In this document: positions 10,748 to 21,695 of the stretch, piece by piece | How positions within the stretch are numbered: the first letter of the stretch is position 1 | Layout: every line of letters begins with the position of its first letter | NCBI RefSeq assembly: GCF_902167145.1 | Contig: NC_050100.1 | Location: 193,805,439 to 193,869,438 of the forward strand | Source: Zea mays | Lineage: Eukaryota > Streptophyta > Magnoliopsida > Poales > Poaceae | Direction: 5' to 3' | DNA length: 64,000 nt | Translations under genes and position numbers: made by a program | Notes under the pieces: model-generated | Told to the model about the DNA's origin: nothing | The model's input: only the letters and a program-made list of their open reading frames with translations | Database searches by the model: none

Positions 10748-11459
10748 GAAGGGAGTGTTTGCACTCGCTTGGAGGCTTTCGTCGCACTTTTTTGCAAGGG
10801 GACCAGCCTTCCTCGGTTGCGTTTTGTTCCGGTGGGTGCGCGCGAGCGCACCCGCCGGGTGTAGCCCCCGAGGCCTCGGAGGAGTGGTTTCACTCCTTCA
10901 AGGTCTTAATGCCTTGCGTAGTGCTTCGGCTGGTCTGGTCGTTCCCTCATGCGAGCTGGCCATAGCCCAGGTGTACGGTCGGGTCCCAAGTTCTCGGGCT
11001 GGTATGTTGACGCTGTCAACGGTTCGGCCGGAGCCGGGTTTGCGAGAGCAGCCCCCGAGCCTCTGCACAGAGCGAGAGGGCGGTCAGGGGTAGACTTGGC
11101 TTTTTTACATACGCCCATGCGTCGCCTTTCCGCAAGGAGGAGGGGGAAAGCGCCATGTTGCCCTCGATGGGCGCCGAACATTGTGTCTCTGATGAGCTGC
11201 AAGCGGGTAATCCGAGTGGACGTCCGTGCCCCGTTCGTTAGGGGTCGGCTAGGGGCCCAGAGGCACGCCCAAAAGTACCTGCGGGTGATCTGCCGGACCC
11301 GGTCCCCTGGCGACGGGGTCCGAGGGCTCGATGCCTCCCTCTGATGGGATTCTGTTACAAGATCGTTCCTACTGGTCTCGGAAATGTCCTAGGGTACCTC
11401 GGGAGCGCAGCCCGAGCCTTGGTTATGTATCGAACGTACCCATGGTCATCCCTCGCTCG

Positions 11460-11690
11460 GCGTCTGAGGCGGCTGTGAACCCTTTGGGGGCCAGCCTTCG
11501 AACCCCTGATCAGTAATGGGCGCGGAGCCCGAGTAGCCTGAGGCGGCCGTGGAACCCTTTCGAGGGGTCGGCCTTCGAACCTCTGACCAATAGTGGGTGT
11601 AGGGCCCACGCGATCTGAGGCGGCTGTTGAACCCTTCCGGGGGCCAGCCTTCGAACCTCTGATCAGTAGGGGGGCTCGGAGCCTGGTTCC
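11460..11690. repeat. Three-copy tandem repeat, 74-77 bp
   Basis: TGAGGCGGC followed by GAACCC and GGCCAGCCTTCGAACC starts at 11465, 11539 and 11616. It lies in the post-pol region of the second Gypsy element. Confidence 0.75.
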
Positions 11691-12520
11691 TTCTCGGGGA
11701 AGGATCCTTTTCGGGGTATCCCCCTTTCCCGGTCCCTGTTGCAAGAGAGAGAAAGAGGAAAAACGGAAAAGGATACGAAATCGAACGATGCGGCGTACCT
11801 TTTTTTGACGCGGTCATTACGGCGAAGGGAAGCGTCGCTCGCTTCTCCTGCCAGAGGCGCCACGTGTCCCGCCGCGGAGTTGATGCGACGGGGCGAGTAG
11901 TTCGCAGGGTAGCCGTTGTGCATGCGTGAGCCATTCGAGGAACGGGTCACGGGCGCGTTGTCTTCACGCCGTGAGAGAGGGTTCTCTCGCTGCCCCCGGA
12001 TGGGACGTAAGCTTGGCTGACGACGTGACCGCTGCACCTGCCCGCCTGCCACCGCCATTACTGCCGGCCCGTCTTCGGCCGTATTGACCGTCGCGCCAGG
12101 CTGGAGCCACTGGGTCGTACGCTGGGTGGCCTCGAGTCGCGGTATTGGTTCCGCAGTCGAGGAGGCGCGGTGGTGGCGCAGGTACTCACACGTAGCAACC
12201 GGCGCACCGGTTGCATGACGCGAGGGCCTGGGCCTCCATGCCGGGCGTGTTGGGAGTCGGAGAAGTGCGCCCACTTGGCGCGGTTGCATGCCGCCTGCAC
12301 GGCTGCCCGCCCTTTCGCCTGTTGGTCTGGGCAAAAGTGGAGAGTCGCTTGTAACCGCTGGGCGGTTGTACGCACCGCACACGACGGTTTGGCCTCTTCT
12401 GCTCTGAGCCGGCTTGCATGACACGTGGGACCCAGCCCCCGCGCCGTAGGGGAGGACCTTGGAGTGTGTTGGAGAAGACTCAGCCCGTGACGGCTGGGGA
12501 CGCAAGTAGGGAGAACCACC

Positions 12521-13244
12521 TTTAAAAGGAGGGTGACTCCCTTGGAAGGCGACCATGTCTTCGCGCTCCCTTATGCATCGTGTCTTTCCACCTTCCAAGC
12601 CCCCGGATGGGGGAGATCCGCCGTCTTTCCGCCTCGTCGTTGGAGGAACACAACTCCGTGGGAGTTGGTACCTTTCAGCCATCGTTCGGCTTCAAGGATT
12701 TTCATCACACAGCCCGGTTGCACCTCTCCGCTGGTGGTCACCCAAGACAGTGACCTCCAGCCCCTGGACGGGGAGAGGCAAGCCGGGCTGTGATCTTGGA
12801 CCCGCCCTCAGCCTCGAGGGTGTTCGTCATCCTCGCTGGGCCAGGGAGCGAGGCGAGCCGGGGCTCTACCTCCCGCGCGGGCCGACGGGCCACCTCTTCT
12901 TCCAGCTTCTGGTGGTGGCAAACACCCTCCAGCTCTGCGGAGGAGACATCCTCCAGCCATGCCGGGGAAGGCGAACTTTTGCTGCCCAGCTAGGATGCAA
13001 CATTCCGCCCTCTTCCTTGCATTCGAGGCAAGGACGGCAGCGAGGACCTGCCGGCGCGCTTGGGAGCGGCCCGCTCTTTGGCTTTAATAGCTGGTTCGCG
13101 TCCCTTGAGCGAGAACGCGAACGAGAGCCCTCCGATGGCCGCGTCCGTCCTGGGACCATGGCTGCTGCTGCAGAGGTCGCTGGCGGGTCCCCTGGTGTTC
13201 GTCGCCCCACAGGCTCCCTACTATGCACGAACCATTGGTGGTAG
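12521..13244 (+). promoter_or_regulatory. Antisense promoter-like site and 229-codon open frame
   Basis: TTTAAAAG at 12521-12528 is followed by a GC-rich leader and an open frame (12555-13244) on the strand opposite to the host element. Antisense ORFs between pol and the 3' LTR are known in Tat-lineage elements such as Grande. However, the frame runs across the chimeric junction near 13213 and has no domain I know, so it may be a composition artefact. Confidence 0.3.
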
Positions 13245-14016
13245 CGCCTGAGCGCTTGGTTGTACCGTGCATTTCGGATCGCCACTCGCCATCTGCGCTC
13301 GTCGATGAAGTCCACGTCCTCACGTCGTAGCTGTTCCTGCATAGACTCATCGAAAGCCTGGACCCGCGGGGAGCCCATAATGATTTCCGGGGGAAGGCAG
13401 GCTTCGGCCCCGTAGACCAGGAAGAACAGGGTCTCCCCAGTAGCTCGGCTGGGTGTGGTCCGGTTCCCCCACAGCACAGATGGAAGCTCGTTGACCCAAT
13501 TTACACCATGCTTTTTCAAGCAGTCGTAGGTGAGTGTCTTGAGTCCCCTGAGGATCTCTGCGTTTTCCCTCTCCACTTGGCCGTTGCTCCTTGGATGAGC
13601 CACGGACGCAAAGCAGAGCTGGGTGCCAATGTCCTCACAATACTCCTGGAAGATCCGACTTGTAACCTAGGTCCTGTTGTCCATAATGATACGGCTTGGG
13701 ACCCCAAATCTATAGACGATCGACTTGAAGAAAGCGATAGCAGCACCCTAGGTGATATTGACCATAGGGGTGGCCTCTGGCTACCTTGTGAACTTGTCGA
13801 TGGCGACGAAGAGGAACTGGTACCCGCCGATGGCCCTGGGGAATGGTCCCAGGATATCCACCCCCCATACGGCGAATGGCCAGGAGGGTGGAATCATCTG
13901 CATAGCCTGAGCTGGTGTGTGTTTCTACTTTACATGGAACTGGCATGCCTTGCAGGACTTTACCATCTCAGCTGCATCCTGGAGAGCGGTTGGCCAGTAA
14001 AAGCCATGCCGGAAGG
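13213..14016 (-). pseudogene. pol: Integrase catalytic core of the Tat element (split part)
   Basis: The minus strand encodes, in order, HGFYWPTALQDAAEMVKSCKACQFH (end of the zinc-binding domain), WGVDILGPFPRAIGGYQFL (first catalytic Asp), FGVPSRIIMDN (second Asp) and RSNGQVERENAEILRG (catalytic Glu). It then runs to RYNQALRRYHQWFVHSRE, where homology stops at the chimeric junction. Several in-frame stops interrupt it, including one just after the second Asp. The zinc-binding N-terminal half lies 9 kb away at 22950-23264, separated by the Copia insertion. It would have joined cDNA to chromosomal DNA; it cannot work now. Confidence 0.75.
14012..14016. repeat. Target-site duplication of the Copia element (left)
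   Basis: GAAGG directly before the LTR; identical to 22950-22954 after the second LTR. Confidence 0.9.
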
Positions 14017-15269
14017 TGAGAGCACCTAGAGGGGGGGTGAATAGGTGATCCTGTAAAAACTTAACTTATAGCCACAAAAACTTGTTATGGGTTAGCACAA
14101 TAATTGCCAAGTGGCTAAAGAGAAGATCTTGCACAATACGACAATCACAGAGAATTCAACACAGAGGAGACACGGTGATTTATCCCGTGGTTCGGCCAAG
14201 TATAAAACTTGCCTACTTCCACGTTGTGGCGTCCCAACGGACGAGGGTTGCAATCAACCCCTCTCAAGCGGTCCAAAGACCCACTTGAATACCACGGTGT
14301 TTTTTTCTTGCTTATCTTTATCCCACTTGCGAGGAATCTCCATAAATTGGAGTCTCTCGCCCTTACACTTAAGATTTACAAAGAAGCACAGAGTAAGGGA
14401 GGGAAGCAACACACACAAATCCACAGCGAAAACGCGCACACACACGGCCAAGATTCGAGCTCAAGGACTATCTCACAGTTTCTCACAAGAACGGAGCTCG
14501 AATCACTTAGAATCACAAACAAATGCGCAAAGACTTAGTGTGGATGATCAAGAATGCTCAAGAGTTGCTTGGTATACTCCTCCATGCGCCTAGGGGTCCC
14601 TTTTATAGCCCCAAGGCAGCTAGGTGCCGTTGAGAACAAATCTGGAAGGCCATCTTTGCCTTCTGTCGTCGGGCGCACCGGACAGTCCGGTGCACACCGG
14701 ACAGTGTCCGGTGCCCGATTTCTTTCCTTAAACAGCGCGGTCGACCGTTGCAGATGCGGGAGCCGTTGGCGCACCGGACATGTCCGGTGCACACCGGACA
14801 GTCCGGTGCCCCCTTCCGACCGTTGGCTCGACCACGTGTCCCGCGCTGATCGCGCGGCCGACCGTTGGCCCTGGCCGACCGTTGGCTCACCGGACAGTCC
14901 GGTGCACACCGGACAGTCCGGTGAATTTTAGCCGTACGCCGTCAGCAATTTCCCGAGAGCGGCCTCTTCGGCCGAGGCAGCCTGGCGCACCGGACACTGT
15001 CCGGTGCACCACCGGACAGTCCGGTGCCCCAGACCGAAACAGCCCCTTGGCTGTACACAGCCAAGTCTTCTCTTCTCTTCTTCTTTCTGTTTCTAACACT
15101 TAGACAAATATATTAGTACACAAAACCAATGTACTAAGACTTAGAAACATACCTTTGTTGAAGATTTGCACTTTGTTCATCCATGGACATTGATTCACAT
15201 TGAAGCACTTGTGTTGACATTCAATCACCAAAATACTTAGAAATGGCCCAAAGGCACATTTCCCTTTCA
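14017..15269 (-). repeat. 3' LTR of the Ji-like element (1253 bp)
   Basis: On the minus strand it starts TGAAAGGGAAATG and ends GGTGCTCTCA. A TATA box (TATAAAAG) lies at 14600-14607. Between 14687 and 15026, four pairs of short arms related to CACCGGACAGTCCGGTG could fold as hairpins. Confidence 0.93.
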
Positions 15270-15270
15270 A

Positions 15271-15283
15271 TCTCCCCCTTTTT
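15271..15283 (-). promoter_or_regulatory. Polypurine tract of the Ji-like element
   Basis: The minus strand reads AAAAAGGGGGAGA one base before the 3' LTR. It primes plus-strand synthesis. The same tract occurs at 29275-29287 in the Opie-like element. Confidence 0.85.
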
Positions 15284-16050
15284 GGTGATTTATGCCAACA
15301 CAACATAAAGTAACTAGAACAAGTGCAAAATCACTTCAAATAAAAACTCAAATTGGTTTTGATTCAATTTTGGCATATATGGATCATCCTTTGCCACCAC
15401 TTGGTTTGTTTTTGCAAATCAAACTCAAATCTCTACTTCTATGTCAAACACACATGTTGAGGCATAAAGAGAGTCATTCCAAAAGAGATTGATCAAAGAT
15501 AACAAAAACTCCCCCTATTTCCCATAATCAACACTTCTCCCCACAAGAAGCCAACTTTTGACAATAGAGACAATATGAAACAACAAAAACTCTTATTCTA
15601 CTATTTTCAAAATCTCTCAAGTGGTAGCTGATCCATTTATCACTTTGGCCTTTATTTTCTCCCCCTTTGGCATCAAGCACCAAAACGGGATCAATCTTGG
15701 CCCTTTAACCCCATTGCCTCACAAAGATCTTCAATAAGAATACAAAGGCAATAAGATTGCATGAGATGAACTTGGAAGAAGTTACCCTCTCATCGGAGTG
15801 CAGTGGAAGTCTTTCATGGTCCAAGTCCATCTTTTCCCTTTCAATCCTCCTTCGAGACTAAATCATCAAACTCAAGCACATGGTTAGTCTCAAAGGGTCA
15901 AATTGTAACACATCTCCCCCTAAACATGTGCATCACTTTGCAACGGACTTGTGAGGTCCAGGGAGTGTTTGTACAACTTGAGCACCATAATAAGCAACAA
16001 AATGCAAAAAAGGAACATGATCAAAAGCATAAATACATGTATGCTACAAT
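15284..16050 (-). other. Spacer between pol and 3' LTR of the Ji-like element
   Basis: About 770 bp, AT-rich, with no coding frame of interest. Such spacers are normal for SIRE-lineage elements, some of which carry an env-like ORF here; none is visible. Confidence 0.6.
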
Positions 16051-19000
16051 TCAATCCAGGTTCCGCGAATCTATGACATTTAGCTCACTACGCAACCTGC
16101 AAAAGGTCTTCTCATCTAGAGGCTTAGTGAAGATATCGGCTAGCTGGTTCTCGGTGCTAACATGAAACACTTCGATATCTCCCTTTTGCTGGTGGTCTCT
16201 CAAAAAGTGATGCCGGATGTCTATGTGCTTTGTGCGGCTGTGCTCAACAGGATTCTCCGCCATGCGGATAGCACTCTCATTATCACATAGGAGTGGGACT
16301 TTGCTCAGATTGTAGCCAAAGTCCCGGAGGGTTTGCCTCATCCAAAGTAGTTGCGCGCAACACTGACCTGCGGCAACGTACTCGGCCTCAGCGGTGGATA
16401 GGGCAACGGAGGTTTGTTTCTTAGAATTCCATGACACCAGGGACCTTCCTAAGAATTGGCATGTCCCCGATGTACTCTTCCTATCGACCTTACATCCGGC
16501 ATAGTCGGAGTCTGAGTATCCAACTAAGTCAAAGGTAGACCCCTTTGGATACCAGAGCCCGAAGCAAGGCGTAGCAACCAAATATCTAAGAATTCGCTTC
16601 ACCGCCACTAAGTGACACTCCTTAGGATCGGATTGAAATCTAGCACACATGCATACGCTAAGCATAATATCCGGTCTACTAGCACATAAGTAAAGCAAAG
16701 AACCTATCATTGACCGGTATGCTTTTTGATCAACGGACTTACCTCCTTTGTTGAGGTCGGTGTGTCCGTCGGTCCCCATCGGAGTCTTTGCGGGCTTGGC
16801 GTCCTTCATCCCAAACCGCTTTAGCAGATCTTGCGTGTACTTCGTTTGGGAGATGAAGGTGCCGTCCTTGAGTTGCTTCACTTGGAACCCAAGGAAGTAG
16901 TTCAACTCGCCCATCATCGACATCTCGAATTTCTGCGTCATCACCCTGCTAAACTCTTCACAAGACTTTTGGTTAGTAGAACCAAATATTATGTCATCGA
17001 CATAAATTTGGCACACAAACAAATCACCATCACATGTCTTAGTGAAAAGAGTTGGATCGGCTTTCCCAACCTTGAAAGCATTAGCAATTAAAAAGTCTCT
17101 AAGGCATTCATACCATGCTCTTGGGGCTTGCTTAAGTCCATAGAGCGCCTTAGAGAGCTTACACACGTGGTCGGGGTACCGTTCATCCTCGAAGCCAGGG
17201 GGTTGCTCCACGTACACCTCCTCCTTGATTGGCCCGTTGAGGAAAGCGCTCTTCACATCCATTTGGTACAGCCTGAAAGAATGGTGAGCGGCATATGCTA
17301 GCAAGATACGAATTGATTCTAGCCTAGCCACAGGAGCAAACGTCTCCTCAAAGTCCAAACCTGCGACTTGGGCATAACCTTTTGCCACAAGTCGAGCCTT
17401 GTTCCTCGTCACCACCCCGTGCTCGTCCTGTTTGTTGCGGAACACCCACTTGGTTCCCACAACATTTTGCTTCGGACGAGGCACCAGTGTCCAAACTTCA
17501 TTGCGCTTGAAGTTGTTGAGTTCCTCCTGCATGGCCAACACCCAGTCCGGATCTAGCAAGGCCTCCTCTACCCTGAAAGGCTCAATAGAAGAGACAAAGG
17601 AGTAATGCTCACAGAAATTAGCTAATCGAGATCGAGTAGTTACTCCCTTGCTAATGTCACCCAGAATTTGATCGACGGGATGATCCCTTTGAATCATCGC
17701 TCGAACTTGGGTTGGAGGTGCCGGTTGCGCTTCTTCCTCCATCACTCGATCATCTTGTGCTCCCCCTTGATCAAGCGCCTCCACTTGAGGTACCTGTTCG
17801 TCATCTTCGATTGGGGGATGCACCATAGTCGAGGAAGAAGGTTGATCTCGTTCATCTTGTTCCTGTGGCCGTACTTCTCCAATCGCCATGGTTCGTATAG
17901 CGGCCGTCGGAACATCTTCTTCATCTACATCATCACAATCAACAACTTGCTCTCTTGGAGAGCCATTAGTCTCATCAAATACAACGTCGCTAGAGACTTC
18001 AACCAAACCCGATGATTTGTTGAAGACTCTATACGCCTTTGTATTTGAGTCATAACCTAATAAAAACCCTTCTACAGCTTTGGGAGCAAACTTAGAATTT
18101 CTACCTTTCTTCACTAGAATGTAGCACTTGCTCCCAAATACACGAAAGTAAGATACATTGGGTTTGTTACCGGTTAGTAGCTCATACGAAGTCTTCTTGA
18201 GGAGGCGATGAAGATAGACCCTGTTGATGGCGTGGCAAGCCGTGTTCACGGCTTCCGACCAGAAACACTCGGGGGTCTTGAATTCTCCAAGCATTTTCCT
18301 CGCCATATCGATTAGCGTCCTGTTCTTCCTCTCTACCACACCATTTTGCTGTGGTGTGTAGGGAGCGGAGAACTCGTGCTTGATCCCTTCCTCCTCAAGG
18401 AACTCCTCCACTTGGAGGTTCTTGAACTCGGACCCGTTGTCGCTCCTTATCTTCTTCACTTTGAGCTCAAACTCATTTTGAGCTCTCCTGAGGAAGCGCT
18501 TGAGGGTCCCTTGGGTTTCAGACTTATCCTGCAAAAAGAATACCCAAGTGAAGCGGGAAAAGTCATCAACAATAACTAAACCATACTTACTCCCTCCTAT
18601 GCTCAGATAGGCGACGGGTCCGAAGAGGTCCATATGCAGCAGCTCCAGGGGTCTTGAAGTGGTCATCACATTCTTGCTGTGATGCGCTCCTCCCACTTGT
18701 TTACCTGCTTGACAAGCTGCACAAGGTCTATCTTTTTCGAAATACACGTTAGTCAAACCTATCACGTGTTCTCCCTTTAGAAGCTTGTGAAGGTTCTTCA
18801 TCCCCACATGTGCTAAGCGGCGATGCCACAGCCAGCCCATGCTAGTCTTAGCTATTAAGCATGCATCTAGACCGGCCTCTTCTTTTGCAAAATCAACTAA
18901 ATAAAGTTTGCCGTCTAATACACCCTTAAAAGCTAGTGAACCATCACTTCTTCTAAAGACAGACACATCTACATTTGTGAATAGACAGTTATACCCCATA

Positions 19001-19257
19001 TGACATAATTGACTAACGGATAGCAAATTATATCCTAGACTCTCTACTAAAAATACATTAGAGATAGAATGCTCATTAGAAATTGCAATTTTACCTAACC
19101 CTTTTACCTTGCCTTGATTCCCATCACCGAATATAATTGAATCCTGGGAATCCTTATTCTTGACGTAGGAAGTGAACATCTTCTTCTCCCCCGTCATATG
19201 GTTTGTGCATCCGCTGTCGATAATCCAGCTTGATCCCCCGGATGCATAAACCTGCAA
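16051..19257 (-). CDS. pol: Copia pol polyprotein (protease, integrase, RT, RNase H)
   Basis: An uninterrupted frame of about 1068 residues. Protease: DSGC at residues 14-17. Integrase zinc-binding part: HRRLAH 145-150 and CAAC 179-182. Integrase core: D210, D273 and E309, a D,D35E spacing, with [13 protein letters not shown]. An acidic, variable linker (about 425-515) precedes RT, which starts near [18 protein letters not shown] (590) and has YVDD at 752-755. RNase H: SDSDYAG near 915-921, STAEAEY 954-960 and CDNESA near 992. All catalytic residues I checked are present. The frame has no ATG at its left boundary (TTG at 19257), and gag ends at 19265 in another frame. The open pol frame continues a few codons upstream ([12 protein letters not shown]), so expression would need a frame change from gag or a separate start. 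Likely competent or nearly so. Confidence 0.92.
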   Translation of the reverse strand: MQVYASGGSSWIIDSGCTNHMTGEKKMFTSYVKNKDSQDSIIFGDGNQGKVKGLGKIAISNEHSISNVFLVESLGYNLLSVSQLCHMGYNCLFTNVDVSVFRRSDGSLAFKGVLDGKLYLVDFAKEEAGLDACLIAKTSMGWLWHRRLAHVGMKNLHKLLKGEHVIGLTNVYFEKDRPCAACQAGKQVGGAHHSKNVMTTSRPLELLHMDLFGPVAYLSIGGSKYGLVIVDDFSRFTWVFFLQDKSETQGTLKRFLRRAQNEFELKVKKIRSDNGSEFKNLQVEEFLEEEGIKHEFSAPYTPQQNGVVERKNRTLIDMARKMLGEFKTPECFWSEAVNTACHAINRVYLHRLLKKTSYELLTGNKPNVSYFRVFGSKCYILVKKGRNSKFAPKAVEGFLLGYDSNTKAYRVFNKSSGLVEVSSDVVFDETNGSPREQVVDCDDVDEEDVPTAAIRTMAIGEVRPQEQDERDQPSSSTMVHPPIEDDEQVPQVEALDQGGAQDDRVMEEEAQPAPPTQVRAMIQRDHPVDQILGDISKGVTTRSRLANFCEHYSFVSSIEPFRVEEALLDPDWVLAMQEELNNFKRNEVWTLVPRPKQNVVGTKWVFRNKQDEHGVVTRNKARLVAKGYAQVAGLDFEETFAPVARLESIRILLAYAAHHSFRLYQMDVKSAFLNGPIKEEVYVEQPPGFEDERYPDHVCKLSKALYGLKQAPRAWYECLRDFLIANAFKVGKADPTLFTKTCDGDLFVCQIYVDDIIFGSTNQKSCEEFSRVMTQKFEMSMMGELNYFLGFQVKQLKDGTFISQTKYTQDLLKRFGMKDAKPAKTPMGTDGHTDLNKGGKSVDQKAYRSMIGSLLYLCASRPDIMLSVCMCARFQSDPKECHLVAVKRILRYLVATPCFGLWYPKGSTFDLVGYSDSDYAGCKVDRKSTSGTCQFLGRSLVSWNSKKQTSVALSTAEAEYVAAGQCCAQLLWMRQTLRDFGYNLSKVPLLCDNESAIRMAENPVEHSRTKHIDIRHHFLRDHQQKGDIEVFHVSTENQLADIFTKPLDEKTFCRLRSELNVIDSRNLD

Positions 19258-19264
19258 GGCAAAT

Positions 19265-21646
19265 TTAGGCTTGGGACTTAGGTACCCAACTCTTGTTGGG
19301 TCCTACAAGGTTAGTGCAAATTTCCTTAGGGACCCAAATGCAAGTTTTGTCTCCCTTGCATTTTGCCCCTAACTTCCTAGCAATTACCTTCTTACCCTTT
19401 CTACAAATAGCAAAGGGAGCATTGCAAGCATAATAAATGGTAGAAGGTTTGTTCACAACTTTTCTAGGAACATGAGCAAAATTTCTCCTAGGCATATGCA
19501 CAACATTTCTCCTACACATATCTCTATCATGCTTATATGAAGAACTAGAAGCAAACATGGCATGAGAATCATAAACATGTGAATCAAAATCATTATAAGC
19601 ATTTCTAGCATGTCTCCTATCATGGTACAAGAAAGCATGGTTCCTTTTAGCATTATTAGCCATAGGGGCCTTCCCTTTCTCCTTGACGAAGATGGGAGCC
19701 GTATGGCTTGTTAAGTTCTTGGCCTCTTTCTTGAAGCCAAGACCATCCTTAATTGATGGGTGTCTACCAACCGTGTAGGCATCCCTTGCAAATTTTATTT
19801 TATCAACTTCACTCTTGCTAGTCTTAAGTTGAGCATTAAGACTAGCCACTTCATCATTTAGTTTTGAAATTGAAACTAAGTGTTCACTACAAGCATTAAC
19901 ATCAGAATCCTTACACCTAGTGCAAATTGTAATATTTTCAACACACGAGTTACTTGCTACTTCTAGTTTAGCAGTTAAAACATTAATTTCACCTTTTAAA
20001 GAAGAAATGGTTTCATTACAAGTAGAAAGTTCACAAGAAAGTATTCCATTTCTTTTAACTTCTAGAGCAAGTGAATTTTGTGCACTAACAAATTTATCAT
20101 GTTCTTCATATAAAAGGTCTTCTTGTTTCTCTAAGATTCTATCCTTTTCATTTAAGGCATCAATCAACTCATTAATCTTAGCTATCTTAGTTCTATCCAG
20201 TCCCTTGAATAAACTAGAGTAATCAATCTCATCCTCACTAGATTCATCATCACTAGAAGAATCATAAGCATTATCATTACGAGTGATTACCTTCTTTTCC
20301 CTTGCCATGAGGCAAGTGTGATGCTCGTTGGGGAAGAGAGACGATTTGTTGAAGGCAGTGGCGGCGAGTCCTTCGTCGTCGGAGTCGGACGAAGAGCAAT
20401 CCGAATCCCACTCCTTTCCAAGGTGTGCTTCGCCTTTGGCCTTCTTGTAAACCTTCTTGTTCTCTCTCTTCCCATTTTTTCCTTGCTCCTGGTCACTATC
20501 ATTTTCGGGACAGTTCGCAATAAAATGACCAAGCTTACCGCATTTGAAGCATGATCGCTTTCCCTTGGTCTTGGCCTTGCTTGGCTGTCCCTTTCGACCT
20601 TTTAGCGCCGTCTTGAATCTTTTAATGATGAGGGCCATCTCTTCATCATTAAGACCGGCAGCCTCAATTTGTGCCACCTTGTTGGGTAGCGACTCCTTGC
20701 TCCTTGTTGCCTTTAGAGCAATGGGTTGAGGCTCGTGGAGTGGACCGTTCAACGCGTCGTCGACGTATCTTGCCTCCTTGATCATCATCTGCCCGCTCAC
20801 GAATTTTCCAAGTACCTCCTCGGGCGTCATCTTCGTGTACCTGGGATTCTCACGAATATTGTTCACGAGATGAGGATCAAGAACGGTAAATGACCTGAGC
20901 AGTAGGCGGACGACGTCGTGATCCGTCCAACGCGTGCTTCCGTAGCTCCTTATTTTGTTGATAAGGGTCTTGAGCCGGTTGTAAGTTTGAGTTGGCTCCT
21001 CTCCCCTTATCATGGCGAATCGTCCAAGCTCGCCCTCCACCAACTCCATCTTGGTGAGCATGGTGATGTCGTTCCCCTCGTGAGAGATCTTGAGGGTGTC
21101 CCATATCTGCTTGGCATTGTCCAAGCCGCTCACCTTATTGTACTCTTCCCTGCACAAAGATGCTAAGAGAACAGTAGTAGCTTGTGCATTTCTATGAATT
21201 TGTTCATTTATAAGCATAGGGCTATCCGAGCTATCAAACTTCATTCCATTCTCCACAATCTCCCATATGCTTGGATGGAGAGAGAATAAGTGACTACGCA
21301 TTTTGTGACTCCAAAATCCGTAGTCCTCCCCATCGAAGTGTGGAGGTTTGCCAAGAGGAATGGAAAGTAAATGCGAATTCGAACTATGTTGAATACGAGA
21401 ATAATCAAATGAAAAGTTCGAATTGACCGTCTTTTTGTAGTCGTTGTCATCATCCTTTTGGGAAGAAGTAGACTCATCACTATCGTCGTAGTAGATGATC
21501 TCCTTGATGCGCCTTGTCTTTTTCTTCTTCCCTTCCTTCCGTTTATGCCCCGAGCCGGAGTCGTTGGATTTGTCATCTTTTGGGTCGTTGACGAAGAACT
21601 CCTTTTCCTTGTCGTTGATCACTATTCCCTTCCCCTTAGGATCCAT
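19265..21646 (-). CDS. gag: Copia gag polyprotein
   Basis: The start is the ATG at 21646 ([16 protein letters not shown]). The frame stays open further back into the primer-binding site, but with no ATG there. The 793-residue product has a charged N-terminus and a copia-type Gag domain (about residues 95-290, with [20 protein letters not shown] and [14 protein letters not shown]). A CCHC knuckle, [15 protein letters not shown], lies near residue 364. A long acidic and coiled-coil C-terminal part ([20 protein letters not shown]) follows and ends in WVPKSQA. It would form the particle and package RNA. No stop or frame break was seen. Confidence 0.9.
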   Translation of the reverse strand: MDPKGKGIVINDKEKEFFVNDPKDDKSNDSGSGHKRKEGKKKKTRRIKEIIYYDDSDESTSSQKDDDNDYKKTVNSNFSFDYSRIQHSSNSHLLSIPLGKPPHFDGEDYGFWSHKMRSHLFSLHPSIWEIVENGMKFDSSDSPMLINEQIHRNAQATTVLLASLCREEYNKVSGLDNAKQIWDTLKISHEGNDITMLTKMELVEGELGRFAMIRGEEPTQTYNRLKTLINKIRSYGSTRWTDHDVVRLLLRSFTVLDPHLVNNIRENPRYTKMTPEEVLGKFVSGQMMIKEARYVDDALNGPLHEPQPIALKATRSKESLPNKVAQIEAAGLNDEEMALIIKRFKTALKGRKGQPSKAKTKGKRSCFKCGKLGHFIANCPENDSDQEQGKNGKRENKKVYKKAKGEAHLGKEWDSDCSSSDSDDEGLAATAFNKSSLFPNEHHTCLMAREKKVITRNDNAYDSSSDDESSEDEIDYSSLFKGLDRTKIAKINELIDALNEKDRILEKQEDLLYEEHDKFVSAQNSLALEVKRNGILSCELSTCNETISSLKGEINVLTAKLEVASNSCVENITICTRCKDSDVNACSEHLVSISKLNDEVASLNAQLKTSKSEVDKIKFARDAYTVGRHPSIKDGLGFKKEAKNLTSHTAPIFVKEKGKAPMANNAKRNHAFLYHDRRHARNAYNDFDSHVYDSHAMFASSSSYKHDRDMCRRNVVHMPRRNFAHVPRKVVNKPSTIYYACNAPFAICRKGKKVIARKLGAKCKGDKTCIWVPKEICTNLVGPNKSWVPKSQA

Positions 21647-21680
21647 CTCTTCGGGCGGTAAGTCCCTTTGTGAAGAGAAC

Positions 21681-21693
21681 GGCTCTGATACCA
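21681..21693 (-). promoter_or_regulatory. Primer-binding site of the Ji-like element
   Basis: The minus strand reads TGGTATCAGAGCC, complementary to initiator-Met tRNA, two bases from the 5' LTR end at 21696. Confidence 0.9.
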
Positions 21694-21695
21694 AT

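Larger units (their letters stand above)
9019..13213 (-). mobile_element. 3' end of a second Gypsy element (LTR plus post-pol region)
   Basis: On the minus strand, a GC-rich internal region leads to a purine-rich tract and a complete LTR beginning TGTCGGGGACC (10731) and ending AACGCCGACA (9019). This LTR differs from the LTR at 27670-28875. To the right the sequence changes abruptly into integrase of the Tat element near 13213, with no LTR of this family and no matching duplication. The left flank is AATCC (9014-9018). The 5' LTR, gag and pol of this element are missing. Either the insertion was followed by a deletion taking both elements' sequence, or two elements recombined. Confidence 0.65.

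Noticed and set aside
11663..12682. 339-codon frame on the minus strand
   Set aside because: GC-rich post-pol sequence with tandem repeats; no domain, low complexity and competing frames on the other strand.
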